NCBI GenBank assembly: GCA_019915015.1
Contig: JAHBBC010000003.1
Location: forward strand, 186,001 to 250,000
Origin: Auriscalpium vulgare
Taxonomy: Eukaryota > Basidiomycota > Agaricomycetes > Russulales > Auriscalpiaceae
Direction: 5' to 3'
DNA: 64,000 nucleotides
A model generated the notes under the pieces. It had not been told where the DNA came from, did not search any database, and saw nothing but the letters and a program-made list of their open reading frames with translations. This document shows positions 27,184-38,305 of this stretch, piece after piece. Position numbers and translations under genes: made by a program. How positions within the stretch are numbered: position 1 is the stretch's first letter; each line of letters begins with the position of its first letter.

Positions 27184-29378
27184 ATGGCCACCGACAGCAG
27201 CAAGCTGAAAGGCAAAAGGTCTCTTTCCTTCCCTTCCGGCAGCTGCGCGCTATCCTCTCAACCTGATGTCCAGTTTCACCCAGATATACGACTCGTTGCC
27301 CCCCGATGCTCAACGCGATCTCCTGGAGAGGTACCTCGCACCCGTTCTCGATGATCTACCCGAAGGGACCACCAACAAGGTCTTTACTGCGGCAAGAAAT
27401 ATGCAAAAGCGCTACGCAGGCATGCCCGGGCTTGATCTCCAAGCAAAGCAGGCCGAACTCCATGGCCTCCTGCTGGAGCTCGACCGTGACGCGAAGCGCT
27501 ACCTCGTGAAGGAGCGCTCTATTCGCGAGGACTTGCTTGACGAGCTCATCGACTCGCTCTCTGGATGGATGAGTGATATCTGGTCCGTTGTCTACGAATA
27601 TCAAACCAACTTCAAGCTCGCGCACCAATGCCTACTGTTGGCAGCGGATACTATAGCCAAGGTCGCGCTGCCTGCCGGCGGGTCAGAACTTTTTCTGTGA
27701 TTACAAGGGTGCCAGCACTCAATCTTCATTTCATAGATGCAAGTGTGCAACAATGAATCTGTACATATCCACCGTCATACGACGGCGGAAGACACGGAAG
27801 GTCGTCAAGTCGTTCCAACTCACTGGCGTTCTCTCGTTCGAGAAGGTCCTGCTTTGGATTTGGCGAGACCTCTTTGTGTCTTTGCTTGCAAACGCTCCCG
27901 AACAAAAGGAGCTTGTTCACAATATGCTGCAAACGATTCAGGAGACCATGGGCTGGCCAGCGCTTGAGCGAATGTTGTTCGGCGGCAAGATGGGTGAGTA
28001 CAGTCCAACGTCATCAGTATCTGGTTTGATGGAAAGGTCCAGGCCATCGCCTGGACGGTGCCGAGTCTGGCCACGATGACGAGGACGACTTCGGCGACGA
28101 AACGGACGACGAAGATGATGCGCACGACGAAGATGATGACAGAGATGACGAAGATGACGACGTCTGGTCTGATGAAGACGAAGCTGGCGATACATGGCGA
28201 GAGCATTTGCTCGCCTGCCCTTTCCATTCCGATCATTGGACTCGCTCTGTGGATGCCAAGAGCATCATCCTCCGTGGGCTAGTCCACGAACATCTTGTCA
28301 GTCACTTCTCTGTCGCACCGTCACTCGAACTCTACAGCGCGATCCAAGCAATATCCACGGTCCCAGCAAGTTCCCATGCTACACTCTTACGCCTAGTGCA
28401 AGAAAATGCGCTCTGCACCGCCGACTCTTTCGTAGCCGCACTGGACATATACGCGCATGAAAACCAATCTAATCCCATCCGAGCACTCTTGGAGCGTGGA
28501 TCTCACCTTCTTCGTCCACGGGATGCTGTGATTTACCAGAATGCCACCATGGTCATGTCACACAACCGTCTGTTCAAACAACCAGCTCTTGCCATTGTCG
28601 AAAAGGAGTTGGTAGACACGGCGAGATCCATTGGTGCTGCGCTTCGCTCCTCTTTCTCCAGAATCTATGATCCGGGGCCGTCAACCGAACTGGAGAAGAT
28701 CCTCAAACTCAGCCAGAACAGTCTCAGTCGACAGAACCGCATAGAGGCATGGGTCAATTCCATCACCACACCCGGCTCACATCCTGCGAATCCCATGGCT
28801 CTCGCGGCGATGATGATGGGCCTCCCGATACCAGGCATGACCGAAGACATCAACGAACCTGATCCTGTCGGTTTCCTCGAGCTGGACAAGAAGGACCCTG
28901 ATCTAGACGATCTACGTGATGAGATGAAGCCAAAATTGAAGGATCGCTTCGATGGATGGGTGGAGATGGCGGTTGCGATCAATGCAACGGGGACCTTGAT
29001 CAAGGTGTTCAAGGATGTCGTGACAATGATGCCCTTCTTGAAGGCTAGTGACGTCGTTGAAGAGATGCTCAACCGGTGAGTGCTTCGTGCACGATTTATG
29101 GCGCAACTGACTCCGCGTGTAGACTATCCGACAAGCCCACAAATCATCACGTATGTGATGCACTCGAGACGTTGCACTCGTTCAGTAAGGTTCAAAAAAA
29201 GAAAGCCCTGGCTCTCGTAGAGAAACAGAAACGCCGAGAAGCAGCCAAAGTAGCGGGTAACAGCGGAACTTCATCCATTGCGGGGCCGACGTCGTCGTCT
29301 TCAACTTCCACCTCGGCCTCGGCCTCTTTCAGCAGTGCAATGCCTCCTACCTTTGGAGGCATCGAGGACGTTGACTAA
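27184..29378 (+). CDS. Orphan protein with acidic insert
   Basis: I do not recognise this protein of about 660 residues. The exons are 27184-27218, 27274-27681, 27737-27993, 28043-29075 and 29123-29378. The first parts are helical (FTQIYDSLPPDAQRDLLERYL, then VLLWIWRDLFVSLLAN). A highly acidic tract of alternating Asp/Glu/His follows at about residues 235-270, and then a large helical region containing WREHLLACPFHSDHWTRSV and IKVFKDVVTMMPFLKASDVVEEML. It ends with a basic coiled segment (VQKKKALALVEKQKRREAAK) and a Ser/Thr-rich tail. There is no signal or membrane helix. The alternative start at 27266 (MSSFTQIYDSL) also keeps the frame and would remove the first intron. It shares its promoter with the chromatin ATPase; the acidic tract is compatible with a nuclear role, which is inference. 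Confidence 0.8.
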
Positions 29379-29588
29379 ATTGTGTACTGTACTTCACCTA
29401 AGCTCACCGTCGTCACCGTCGTCATTAGTCGCAAGAATTCATTCATCCAATAATATGTATAATGTCACGATTCTTGTCACTTCGACGCGTAATCAGACGA
29501 GTCGCCAACACACTGAGATACCGGCGGCTGACTCTGCTCCCCATGCACACCGGTAAGGAGATCAACGTCAACAGCAGACAACACCCAG

Positions 29589-32147
29589 TCATACATCCAC
29601 GAATACACATCGGTCCCAACTCAGAACCTCGCCTCGATTCGTCACACCTTGTATATAGAACCTCACCAGTGCCGCTGAATGGACGTTGTGAGGTAACGCC
29701 TGCGCATCTACGTCAAAGCAAAATCCTCGCCCTGCCAGCCCCGTGGTACCAAGGAAAGTCGCATCTTCGGGGCCAGTCACTTGGCCATTGGGTGAATGGG
29801 CTTCTGCGTATACGTTGAAATACAGAAATCGTGGGAACCAGTGGTCTGAGGTGTCGAGGCGCCAGACTGGGTTTGGATCATCATGAGCGGGTATGGTGGA
29901 GATCGGCGCGACGGGAGGGAAGGAAGCCGCGACTTCCCATGTCAGCAGGCCAGTGAGACGGTGACTATCGTTGGCAGCACTGCGCTGAAAGTCCGCCCAC
30001 AGTATGCGGGCATAGACCGGTAACAGTCCTGGAGACGGAGAAGGGCGAGCCGATGCCACGCTGATCTGACCGACGAGGACAGAAAACTTGACGTCGAGAG
30101 ATGGGTCTTCCGTAGCAAAGCCCACGACGAGTCCGATGACAGTGGTCGTAAAACCAGCATCAGAGATGACTTTGATTTGCAGTGATTGTCGTGTCCATTC
30201 GCCACTCAAATCCTCTGAGGACGAGATGGATGATATTTCAAGAACTGCTTCGGAGTCGTCCTCCACTTTGAAAGAAAGACCGATGTCGATGTCAACGTCT
30301 GGTCCTAGTCCTGAAGCGGTCTTGAAAACGATTTCGGCATCATACGATATGTTAGGCGTGAGGCCGAGTGTTTGGATCGGTAACCAGATGCAGCGAAAGA
30401 ACGCGTCCTCGGCATCCGAACCGCAGGCGGAGAAAGCAACCCGGACAGAGTTTCCCCCCATCCAAGCGTCGTCAAAGTACAATTCAGAGGATGCTGAAGG
30501 CAGGTGCTCCACGCTGTCTGCATCCTCCCACAGCAACCGAGGACGGGGCCACAATTGATCCCCGATAGATCCCTGCTTGTCGATATCCGTCCATCCTTCT
30601 TTCCTCGGCTGTAGCACTGCTTTGCCGCTGACGAACCATGCAAATCCGACCCCCGGAGAAAATGCCGTGTAGAAAGGAAGGAGGACAGGATCTGGTGGTG
30701 GCTTGGGGCTGAAGAATGATGTGATGGGGCGGAAGGGTCCATGAGGACACTCGGGGTCTCCTTCGCGGCGGGGCATGGGGGGCACCACGATTTCGTCCGT
30801 TGGCAATGCTGGACCCAACCATAGATTGCGTTCGAACCTCCACCAAGCCTCCCAATTCCAGCCTGGCTTATCCTGCTCGCTCTCCCACGTCCAACCCTGT
30901 CCGAACAGCGCGACACTCAGGGTTAGGGAACCAGGATCTATGTGTTCGAGAGCCTTATAGCTACCGAAGCCCCCGCCGCCGTGTGAGCCTCGCCCCCACA
31001 TATCGACGCCTGTATAGATATCCTGGAGCGTCTTCTGAGTCGCAAAGCTGGAGCCTGGCGCAACTAATTCGGAGTCGAGACTCGAGAAGAATTGTGCGCT
31101 TAGCATGGGATATGTTGCCGGCCACTGGATGCAGAAGGAGAATGAGTACAACCGTCGATGTGTACCTATGCTCATTCATACCGTGTAATTTGTGAAAAAT
31201 CCCGTAGACGGGACAAAGAATGGGAGATTGTAGTTGTTGAGCCGATCCTGCCATCGCACTTGGCCCGTGATGACGACACTGTCGTACCAAATTACTTCAG
31301 CGTGTGGGCCCACGGTTTCCTTCAGCGCAGCCTGGAGCAAGGCAATCCACGCAGCCAGAGCTCGGGAGTGACCAACACCACCGTCGGCCCGCAGAGGGAA
31401 CTCGAAGTTCAAGAGATAGCCATCAAAACCTCGTTCGTAGGCAAGTTCGGCAAGCAGACGGGCATAGTGAGGAGACACTGGTACGGGTGAGGTGTCCGTC
31501 TTGGCAATTGCAGCGGGCCCCGTCTTCGAGCGAGGAAGCCTCCCAAACAATAACCGCAGACAGTCAGGCTCGCTTTCAGGGTGTTCAAAAATCCTGAAAC
31601 AGGGTGAGATGGGAAACACACAATACGAATTGACCTACAAAGTGCCCAACATCTTTACGCCCTGTCGATGGGCTGACGATGTCCATCCGGGAGGAGGGAC
31701 GGTGACCCTATGATGTGAAAAACTAGTGATATGTAAGGAGCGGTTCAACTTGCACAGCGTCTGAAAATACACACTACACGAAGGTATCGATGAGAGGCCA
31801 AAAATTGAAGGTGTACGACAATGTGGACGCGTCCTCTGAATATCCACCCTGTGAGGTGCAACGCATGCGCTCAGTTTGACATTGAACGGTCATCCCATCA
31901 AACGACGCGAATCACTTTGAAATCATGGCACAACTGCCGCTCGTTGTGAGAAGGAGGGTGAGCATCGATGTGGAGGCGGCCTTACTAGGAGCCTTCCCTT
32001 CCGCTCGGCAGTTGTGCTTTCTGGTCTCTTGCATAGCTTGGCAACAGCGGTCCAGGGAGTATGATTATTTGCCCAAGCATCGAGGTCCTCCAAGCAGGAG
32101 AAGAAGAACTTATCGCCTGATGGCGACGCCGGCGCACTGAGAGGCAT
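29589..32147 (-). CDS. Endo-beta-N-acetylglucosaminidase (ENGase, GH85)
   Basis: GH85 ENGases cut the chitobiose core of free or protein-bound N-glycans, usually in the cytosol. The N-terminus (FFFSCLEDLDAWANNHTPW) has the family's early motif and no signal peptide. Exon 1 is 31986-32147; an 18-nt micro-exon (31916-31933) codes LCHDFK, joining LL to GGYSEDASTLSYTFNFWPLIDTF, as expected from the conserved LVCHDMxGGY. Then come FSHHRVTVPPPGWTSSAHRQGVKMLGT, the catalytic region GFDGYLLNFEFPL with the acid/base glutamate, VIWYDSVVITGQVRWQDRLN and FFTNYTW. A long C-terminal part (GH85 auxiliary domains) ends FVDV. The gene diverges from Rna14, with 200 bp between starts. Confidence 0.9.
31916..31933 (-). 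other. 18-nt micro-exon of the ENGase gene
   Basis: Read on the minus strand it codes LCHDFK. It is bounded by AG on the 5' side (GGCAG) and GTGATT on the 3' side, and is required to restore the conserved CHD...GGY motif. Confidence 0.8.
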
Positions 32148-32347
32148 TCTTGTGAGCGATGCAGTGGCCGCGTCCGACTTGAGGGCAGGGTTGCGTGGGA
32201 ACAGGGACTTGGAACAACCTGTCCAGTATCCACCAAGCGTCCACTTTGTTCATATCACCGGTCACCCCTCGCGCTGGTCCACCTGCCATTTCCTGTTTGA
32301 CAAGTGTGGACAGTGCAGAGAAAGCCACTCGACTATCGCCGTCAACG

Positions 32348-35300
32348 ATGGACAGCGCTTCCGCCATTGCGACGCTCGACCAAGTTCAAAACGTGTCCGA
32401 GTCCCCGGCCGACAACGCGCAGAACCTCGCAGATGCTCCCACAGACACCCCGTCACGCGAAAGCCATGAACTGCCTCAAGAAAATATCGCCTTACTGCAC
32501 CGAGAGGACCCTCCGAGACCGGCAACTCCGCCAATTGACACGAATGGAGCTGTGGTGAAGCCTGAGCAGCGCAGCGTTGAGCTACCTACATCTGAATGGG
32601 ACCAGCAGCTCAAAAGCTTGCAAATGCAACCGCATGATCCAGATGGGTGGAACAAGTATGTCAGACTGGCCGAAGAATCAGACGACCTTGAGAAGATCAA
32701 AGAGACCTACGAAGCTCTCTTGCGTATGTATCCCAACTCGGTGCGTGATGTTGCGTTTTGCCACGTTTCGTGGTCTCATTTCTCCTAGGCGGCCGCTCAA
32801 ATTGCCTACCTGAATCACTTCCTCATTCCTGGTTACTTCACATTTGCGGAGGATTTGTTTAAGAGGTTTCTGCGCACATCACCGGCCGTAGAGCTATGGC
32901 GGTTCTACCTCACGTATGTTAGGTATGTGTCTTTCTTATTCCGAGACATACCTTTTCATCGATTGCCTACCAGGCGCATCAACCTGGACCCATCGACACG
33001 CGACATTGTTCGCAAGGCATATGAGTACGCATTGAATCACGTCGGACAAGACAAGGATAGCAGCGACATCTGGATTGACTACATCCAGTTTTTGCGCTCG
33101 GGCGAGGTGTGTGCCTTCTATTCACTGCATTCACGATGCAGAACTGGTGTCTATTTTATACTCCGTTCAATTCATGGCATTGTTGCGCGGAGGGCCTGCC
33201 GGATCCTCGTGTGATTCTTGTGCGTGTGACCGACGAGCAAGCAATACCGTCATGGTGTGATCGGTCCAGTTTGCTACGGCGTGTGCACACTTCTCCGACA
33301 GCAGTCCGATTTCTAGTTTCCCGTCCTGAACTAATCACGATCATTAGACCGGGTCGACCTGGGAGGAGCAGCAAAAGATGGACGCTTTGCGCAAAGTGTA
33401 CCACCGTGCCGTGCAAATTCCACTCGAGAATGTCGAGACGCTTTGGCAGGAGCTGGAGGCTTTTGAAAATGGACTGAACAGGATTACGGTGAGGACGGCC
33501 GACAGCAAACGTCCCTGGTATAGCATGGCCCACTAACTGTCAACTCTATAGGCCAAGAAGTTCATGAACGATCTGTCGCCATCGTATATGCAAGCTCGAA
33601 CTGTTCTTCGTCAATTGCAACGACATCTGGGCCCCCTCTTCCCGCCTGCGTCGCCCTCGAATGCGACTCGCCCGAGTTTCCATTTTCCACCTCTGCCCAC
33701 ATTCAACTCCGCGGAGCGTACACTAGTGGGTGCCTGGAAGAACTACTTGCGCTGGGAAGAAAGTAATCCCCTTGAGATCGAAGACAAGGACAAGGCTACC
33801 TTCATTAGCAGGGTACAGGGTGTCTATCGGAAGGCAGTCATTCGTATGCGTTTCTTCGGCGAAATATGGTGGGCATCTACGTAGCGAGATCTATATGCTA
33901 CTAATCTTTGCTGGTCTTTCTAGGTACATGGCATATGTATGGACCAACAGCATAGGTAAGAGTGAGGAAGCGATCAACATTCTGAAAGCGGGCATCGAGG
34001 CTAATCCTACAAGGTAACTGCTCCCGTTGTTGTGTTGATGCGTCGCTCACACTTCAGTTAGCTTCCTCCTCAATTTCGCATATGCCGAAGTCCTCGAAGT
34101 AGCCCAGAAGCACGAGGAAGCACACGCAGTGTTCGAAAAGTTCCTTGACGCCCTGCGAATTGACCTTGAGAAGATCGAAAACACCATCTCCCCTACGAGT
34201 GGACAGGATTCGTCGGATGCAGCGCCCGAAATCCCGAACAATTCGTCTTTTGCCACACAACCGGACGACACAAAACCACCAAGGACGAAGGAGCTCGCTG
34301 ATAAACGGCGAGAGTATGGGCTTGCATGGACGATGTATATGCGGTTCGCAAGGCGTGCTGAGGGACTCAAGGCCTCTAGGGCACTCTTCGCGCGAGCGAG
34401 GAGAGATAGGTGGAATCCTTGGGAAGTGTATGAATCGGCGGGTATGTGACTGATTACTCACCATTGGGCGTTAATATTCATCTCTTCCTCAGCTATCGCA
34501 GAGTATCATTTGACCAAAAATGCCGATATCGCGACTCGCATCTTTGAGAAGGGCCTTGAAGTCCATGGGGATGAGGTAGAATTCGTGTCTCATTACCTCG
34601 GGTTCTTGTTGTCGGTGAACGACGAGAATAGTATGTCTTACCACCTAGGCCCAAGAGTTACTAACCCATTTTGTGACAGATGCCCGAGCCCTGTTCGAAC
34701 GCATGATCTCGAGCTTCTCCCCTGAGCGTGCTCGACCCTTGTGGGAGCGATGGGCCCGTCACGAATATCAGTATGGCGATCTGGCTGCCGCTCAGAAGCT
34801 TGAGAAACGGATGGCGGAAGCGTACCCTGGTGGTAAGGGCAAGACATCATTTCTTACACCTGACCTCGCTGACTTTGCTGCAGATCCTCCCATCAAGCGC
34901 TTCGCACAGCGGCACACGTACCATTCAATCGATGCTATTGCATCGCGCGACCTCGGTGTGGCAATGGCCCGCCAGTCAAGCGGGAGTGGCAGCTCGCATG
35001 GATCGAGCAGTTCATTGGGGCGGACTGATACTCAGCAATCTTTCGGCTCGACAATAATTACTCCAACTGGTAGCCAACAACTCCCGGTATCATCCCAAAA
35101 GCGCGCCTCTTCCCCTGATCACAAGCGAAGGGATGATTCGTACGGGCCTGCATCGTACAAGCGCGCTCGGCCCTCGACGCCTCCCCCCCGCGACCGTTGG
35201 GAAGGCGCAAACCATGGTAGACGGCGATATGGAAGCCCTTCGTGGGAGAAGGACAAAGAGAAGGATTCTCCTGTCGGCATCAGGAGAGTAAAGGATGTCG

Positions 35301-35651
35301 AAGACGAAAAGCCGGTATCATTACCTTCCGTGATATCTTGGTTTGTTGGCCAGCTGCCAACGCCAGGGTCTTTTGACGGTAAGCCAATGCCTTCCACAAA
35401 CGATACAAGATCCTAACTGGCTCATGTGTAGGGCCTGTTTTTCGTACGGACGATCTGATGCAGGTGTTCCGGAATGCTGTGATACCCAGCGTCACTGGGC
35501 GAGCCCGCAGCCCTCCGCCGCCACCTCCCCGAGCAGGTAAGACGGCCGGCTGCTTTGTGGATTCGCTTAGCCTCATCTGTTCTTAGGCGGACGACCACCT
35601 CCGGATTATGGCCCGTACCAAGGTCCAGGCAGCGGACGGCGTAGGTACTGA
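32348..35651 (+). CDS. RNA14: mRNA 3'-end processing factor Rna14/CstF-77
   Basis: Rna14 is the HAT-repeat scaffold of cleavage factor IA (CstF in animals), used for pre-mRNA cleavage and polyadenylation in the nucleus. The start is MDSASAIATL at 32348, and there are about ten exons. Repeated helical HAT units are easy to see: DPDGWNKYVRLAEESDDLEKIKETYEALLRMYP, AAQIAYLNHFLIPGYF, PAVELWRFYLTYVR, VETLWQELEAFENGLN, RTLVGAWKNYLRWEE, then the Suf-domain part WNPWEVYESAAIAEYHLTKN and ARALFERMISSF. Shorter forms are quoted here. The C-terminus is disordered with a basic/Pro-rich segment and the Rna15-binding monkeytail-like region near the end (WFVGQLPTPGSFDGPVF). The last exon codes GGRPPPDYGPYQGPGSGRRRY. 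The assignment is firm; exon borders are approximate. Confidence 0.93.
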
Positions 35652-35979
35652 AACACCATGCTCCCACCCCGGTAATTGCTCGGCATCTTATCCGCCTTTG
35701 ATTTGTAGATAAACACTTTCGCCAACTCTCACTCACACTGTTCGGAGACTCGGAGAGTAAGGGATCATCTGCAACAAAAATAAGATACCACGCATTGCCA
35801 TGCAACTTTTCTATGTACACACATAACAATTATATAGGAAATTGGACGACTGAACTGCTACAACATGAACGAAAGAGCGACCTCCTTTGTCCGTAGAGTG
35901 GGGAATGTTTTTTATGAGTGAAATGTTGGTGGATGAAGGCGCACTCGCCCGTCAAATAATGGAAATTGTAAGCGCGCGG
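35652..35979. other. Convergent intergenic region
   Basis: The 328 bases between the converging ends of the Rna14 and Hrp1-like genes are partly AT-rich (for example around 35815-35845). No RNA gene or repeat was seen. Confidence 0.55.
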
Positions 35980-37962
35980 TCAGCGGGCGTATGGGTGGTA
36001 GCCATGCTGCCCTCTCGGTCCAGCACGCTGGGGGCCCAAACCACCCTGAGGGCCGCCTGGGCCGCCGCCCGCCGCTCGCGGACCCCTCGGGACGTTGGGA
36101 CCTACACCCCCGCCCATCATTCCAGGCCCACCGCCTGCACCCCTGCCCATGCCAACTCGAGGATCAGAGCTCATGCCCATCCCTCGCCCCATCTGCGGGT
36201 TCATACCCATCCCAGCCGGCATTCCTGACATGTTGCCCATCATCGGGTTCATGCCGCCGGCCATCATCGGGTTCATGCCGCCCATTTGAGAGAGCATGCG
36301 GGTGTATAGCGCGGCGAGAGCTTGAGGGTCGAATGGTGTATTTCCTCCCATGGCGTTCGGTTGTCCTTGAACAGCAGCGCCTCCTTGCTGGACAAAACCG
36401 CCAGACGACCCGCCTGTGCCCATATTGTTCGCCCCACCTGCAAATCCACCGCCACGGCCCATACCGCCGCCACCGCTGCCACCACCAACACCTTCAAATT
36501 GATCGCGTTGAGACCGCGGCTGGGCCAATTTTACGTCGATCTGCCGAGCCACTTGATAAATACATGCGCACGAAGCAAGTAGCGAGACTCACCAGTTTGC
36601 CGTCGATCTCCAAATTACCAAAACCGAGGAAGGGAGTGACATCCGTGTCTTCGAACGACACGAAACCGAAGCCCTTGCTCCTGCCCGTCTCTCGGTCTAG
36701 CATGACAGTCGAGTCGACAACTCTGCCGAATTGCGAGAAGAATTCGCGCATCGACTCGGACGTGACGCTGCCTGCCAATCCCCCGATGAAAAGCTTAGTT
36801 GCGCGCTGGTGCTCTTGACGCGGAATTGCTCGCTTAGGGTCAATCTAGCGTCCTGTCAGTACTCCGACGACGTGGTCGTGCCAAGAAAAAACTTACGATT
36901 TTGCCGTCAAGGAAATGCTCTCGCACCATGACCGCATTGACGGAGGCCGGGTCTTCGAAGGTAAGGAAGGCAAAACATCGGGATCGCCCCGCTGAATCGC
37001 GCATGATGGTGCAAGCATCGACCTTGCCGAATTGAGTGAAGTACTTTCGGAGATTCTCTGAGAACGGCAATTCAGCTACATTGCGGGTGCGTACAGTAGT
37101 CAATGTCATATACCATCCGTAGTGTCCCAATTGAGCCCGCCGATGAACATTTTCCTGAACGTTGAGAGTTGCGTTTCGAAATATTGCGACGAGCGACCGG
37201 CGATTCGGATGACGTTGACGTTCAAATGGTGAGAATCGGCGACATATGGGAAAAGCAGAGATGGCTATTAGTACCGGTAACCTATAACATGAAGGGTCAC
37301 AACAAGGGAAGAGATATAAAGCGACTATACTGGGGCTTTGTGTACTTTGTGCTAGCCTAGGTTACACCCCGAACGCATACGCTAGATCGACAGTAGAGCG
37401 GTGCATGACTAGGCGACGACTACAGCAGAGCCAGGCAACATGCCACCACCAGCTCCCACTGAGATGCAGGGACTCCTGCCTAGGAGTCAGCAAGGCAAAG
37501 AATGTTGTACGCACCCTTCGTCTTTCATTTCCGACGGCCTGACAGAGCGCTCTTGCACCGAGAGACCTTGGTAATCATGGGGAGCCTCTCGTGCGTCGGT
37601 CTCCGCAGTGTCTTGGTATGTCGGGATTTGTTGAGTTTGAGGGGCCGGGGAAGGCTGCACGTGTGGAGGTACAGGAGCAGACGAGGACGGCTCGTCCCAA
37701 GAGGATATCGGAGTAAGGGCAGGGGCAGTAGCCGGCACAGGTGCCAGCTGTGGAGAAAGAGACTCGGGCTTGACAGCAGTATCGGATACAGCGGATGGGG
37801 ACTGCGGTTGTTGTGGCTCGCGTTCTGCCTCTCCCTTGACCTCAGCAATGCCAAACTCGTCGGCGGCGTACAGGTCTGTAAAGGCTAGTTAGTTCGTGCG
37901 TGAGCAATGACATAGATAGACACACCGCCGTAAAGGTCAGAATCGAGCTCAGAGTGGGACAT
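35980..37962 (-). CDS. Hrp1/Nab4-like RNA-binding protein with two RRMs
   Basis: This is a hnRNP-type protein resembling Hrp1/Nab4 (cleavage factor IB, 3'-end processing) or related Musashi-like proteins. Exons 37926-37962, 37515-37875, 37114-37154, 36897-37057, 36593-36844 and 35980-36540 give 470 residues. Domains: an acidic Pro/Gln-rich N-terminus (MSHSELDSDLYGG), RRM1 (KMFIGGLNWDTTD, CFAFLTFED), a linker with DPKRAIPRQEH, RRM2 (KLFIGGLAGSVTSE, GFGFVSFED) and a Gly/Met/Asn-rich tail with repeated MNPMM units. The DPKRAIPR linker between the RRMs is typical of the Hrp1 group. It neighbours Rna14, another factor of the same 3'-end machinery, convergently. Its second intron is 360 nt, about seven times the local norm. 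Confidence 0.88.
37155..37514 (-). other. 360-nt intron with hairpin and possible poison exon
   Basis: The donor is GTGCGT and the acceptor TTCAG. A perfect 7-bp stem with 4-nt loop lies at 37471-37488 (GACTCCTGCCTAGGAGTC). A cryptic acceptor (TGCTGTAG, ending at 37420) and a donor (GTATGC, starting at 37380) bound a 39-nt segment containing TAG. Confidence 0.5.
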
Positions 37963-38305
37963 GGTGGTGGTTGGAGGACAAGAGAGAATTGCGGTATCGC
38001 GGTGCAACTTGTAACGAATTATGGTCACGCATATTCCCACGCCAACGACTGACTCTATTGCTTACCAATGCATCCCAGGGCTAAGCGCCGGGCAGCCAAC
38101 GCACTGCGAGTCGGGCCGGGCACGACCTGTTTGCCTCGAGCGCGATCATGCCACTGTAGACCACGACACTATGATCCTTACACGTGTGTCGGACAGGTCC
38201 AGCCAGAGACAGCGTATATTTGCCTGCAGTGGTTGCAACAGAGAATGCAGTTACTGTACAGCTTTGGCGCTCGCATCATCCTATAATTCATTCGTCTAGT
38301 CCCGT
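37963..38305. other. Intergenic region
   Basis: The 343 bases lie between the start of the Hrp1-like gene and the 3' end of the carboxypeptidase gene on the same strand. They should hold the Hrp1-like promoter. I recognise no specific site. Confidence 0.5.

Noticed and set aside
30088..30558. Plus-strand frame inside the ENGase gene
   Set aside because: It lies opposite conserved GH85 coding sequence and has no family features or splice context.
30917..30930. GGGTTAGGG, telomere-like sequence
   Set aside because: It lies inside ENGase coding sequence and occurs once, so it is neither a telomere nor a promoter telobox.
36095..36289. Pro/Ile/Met-rich plus-strand frame
   Set aside because: It is the complement of the Gly/Met-rich tail of the Hrp1-like protein.
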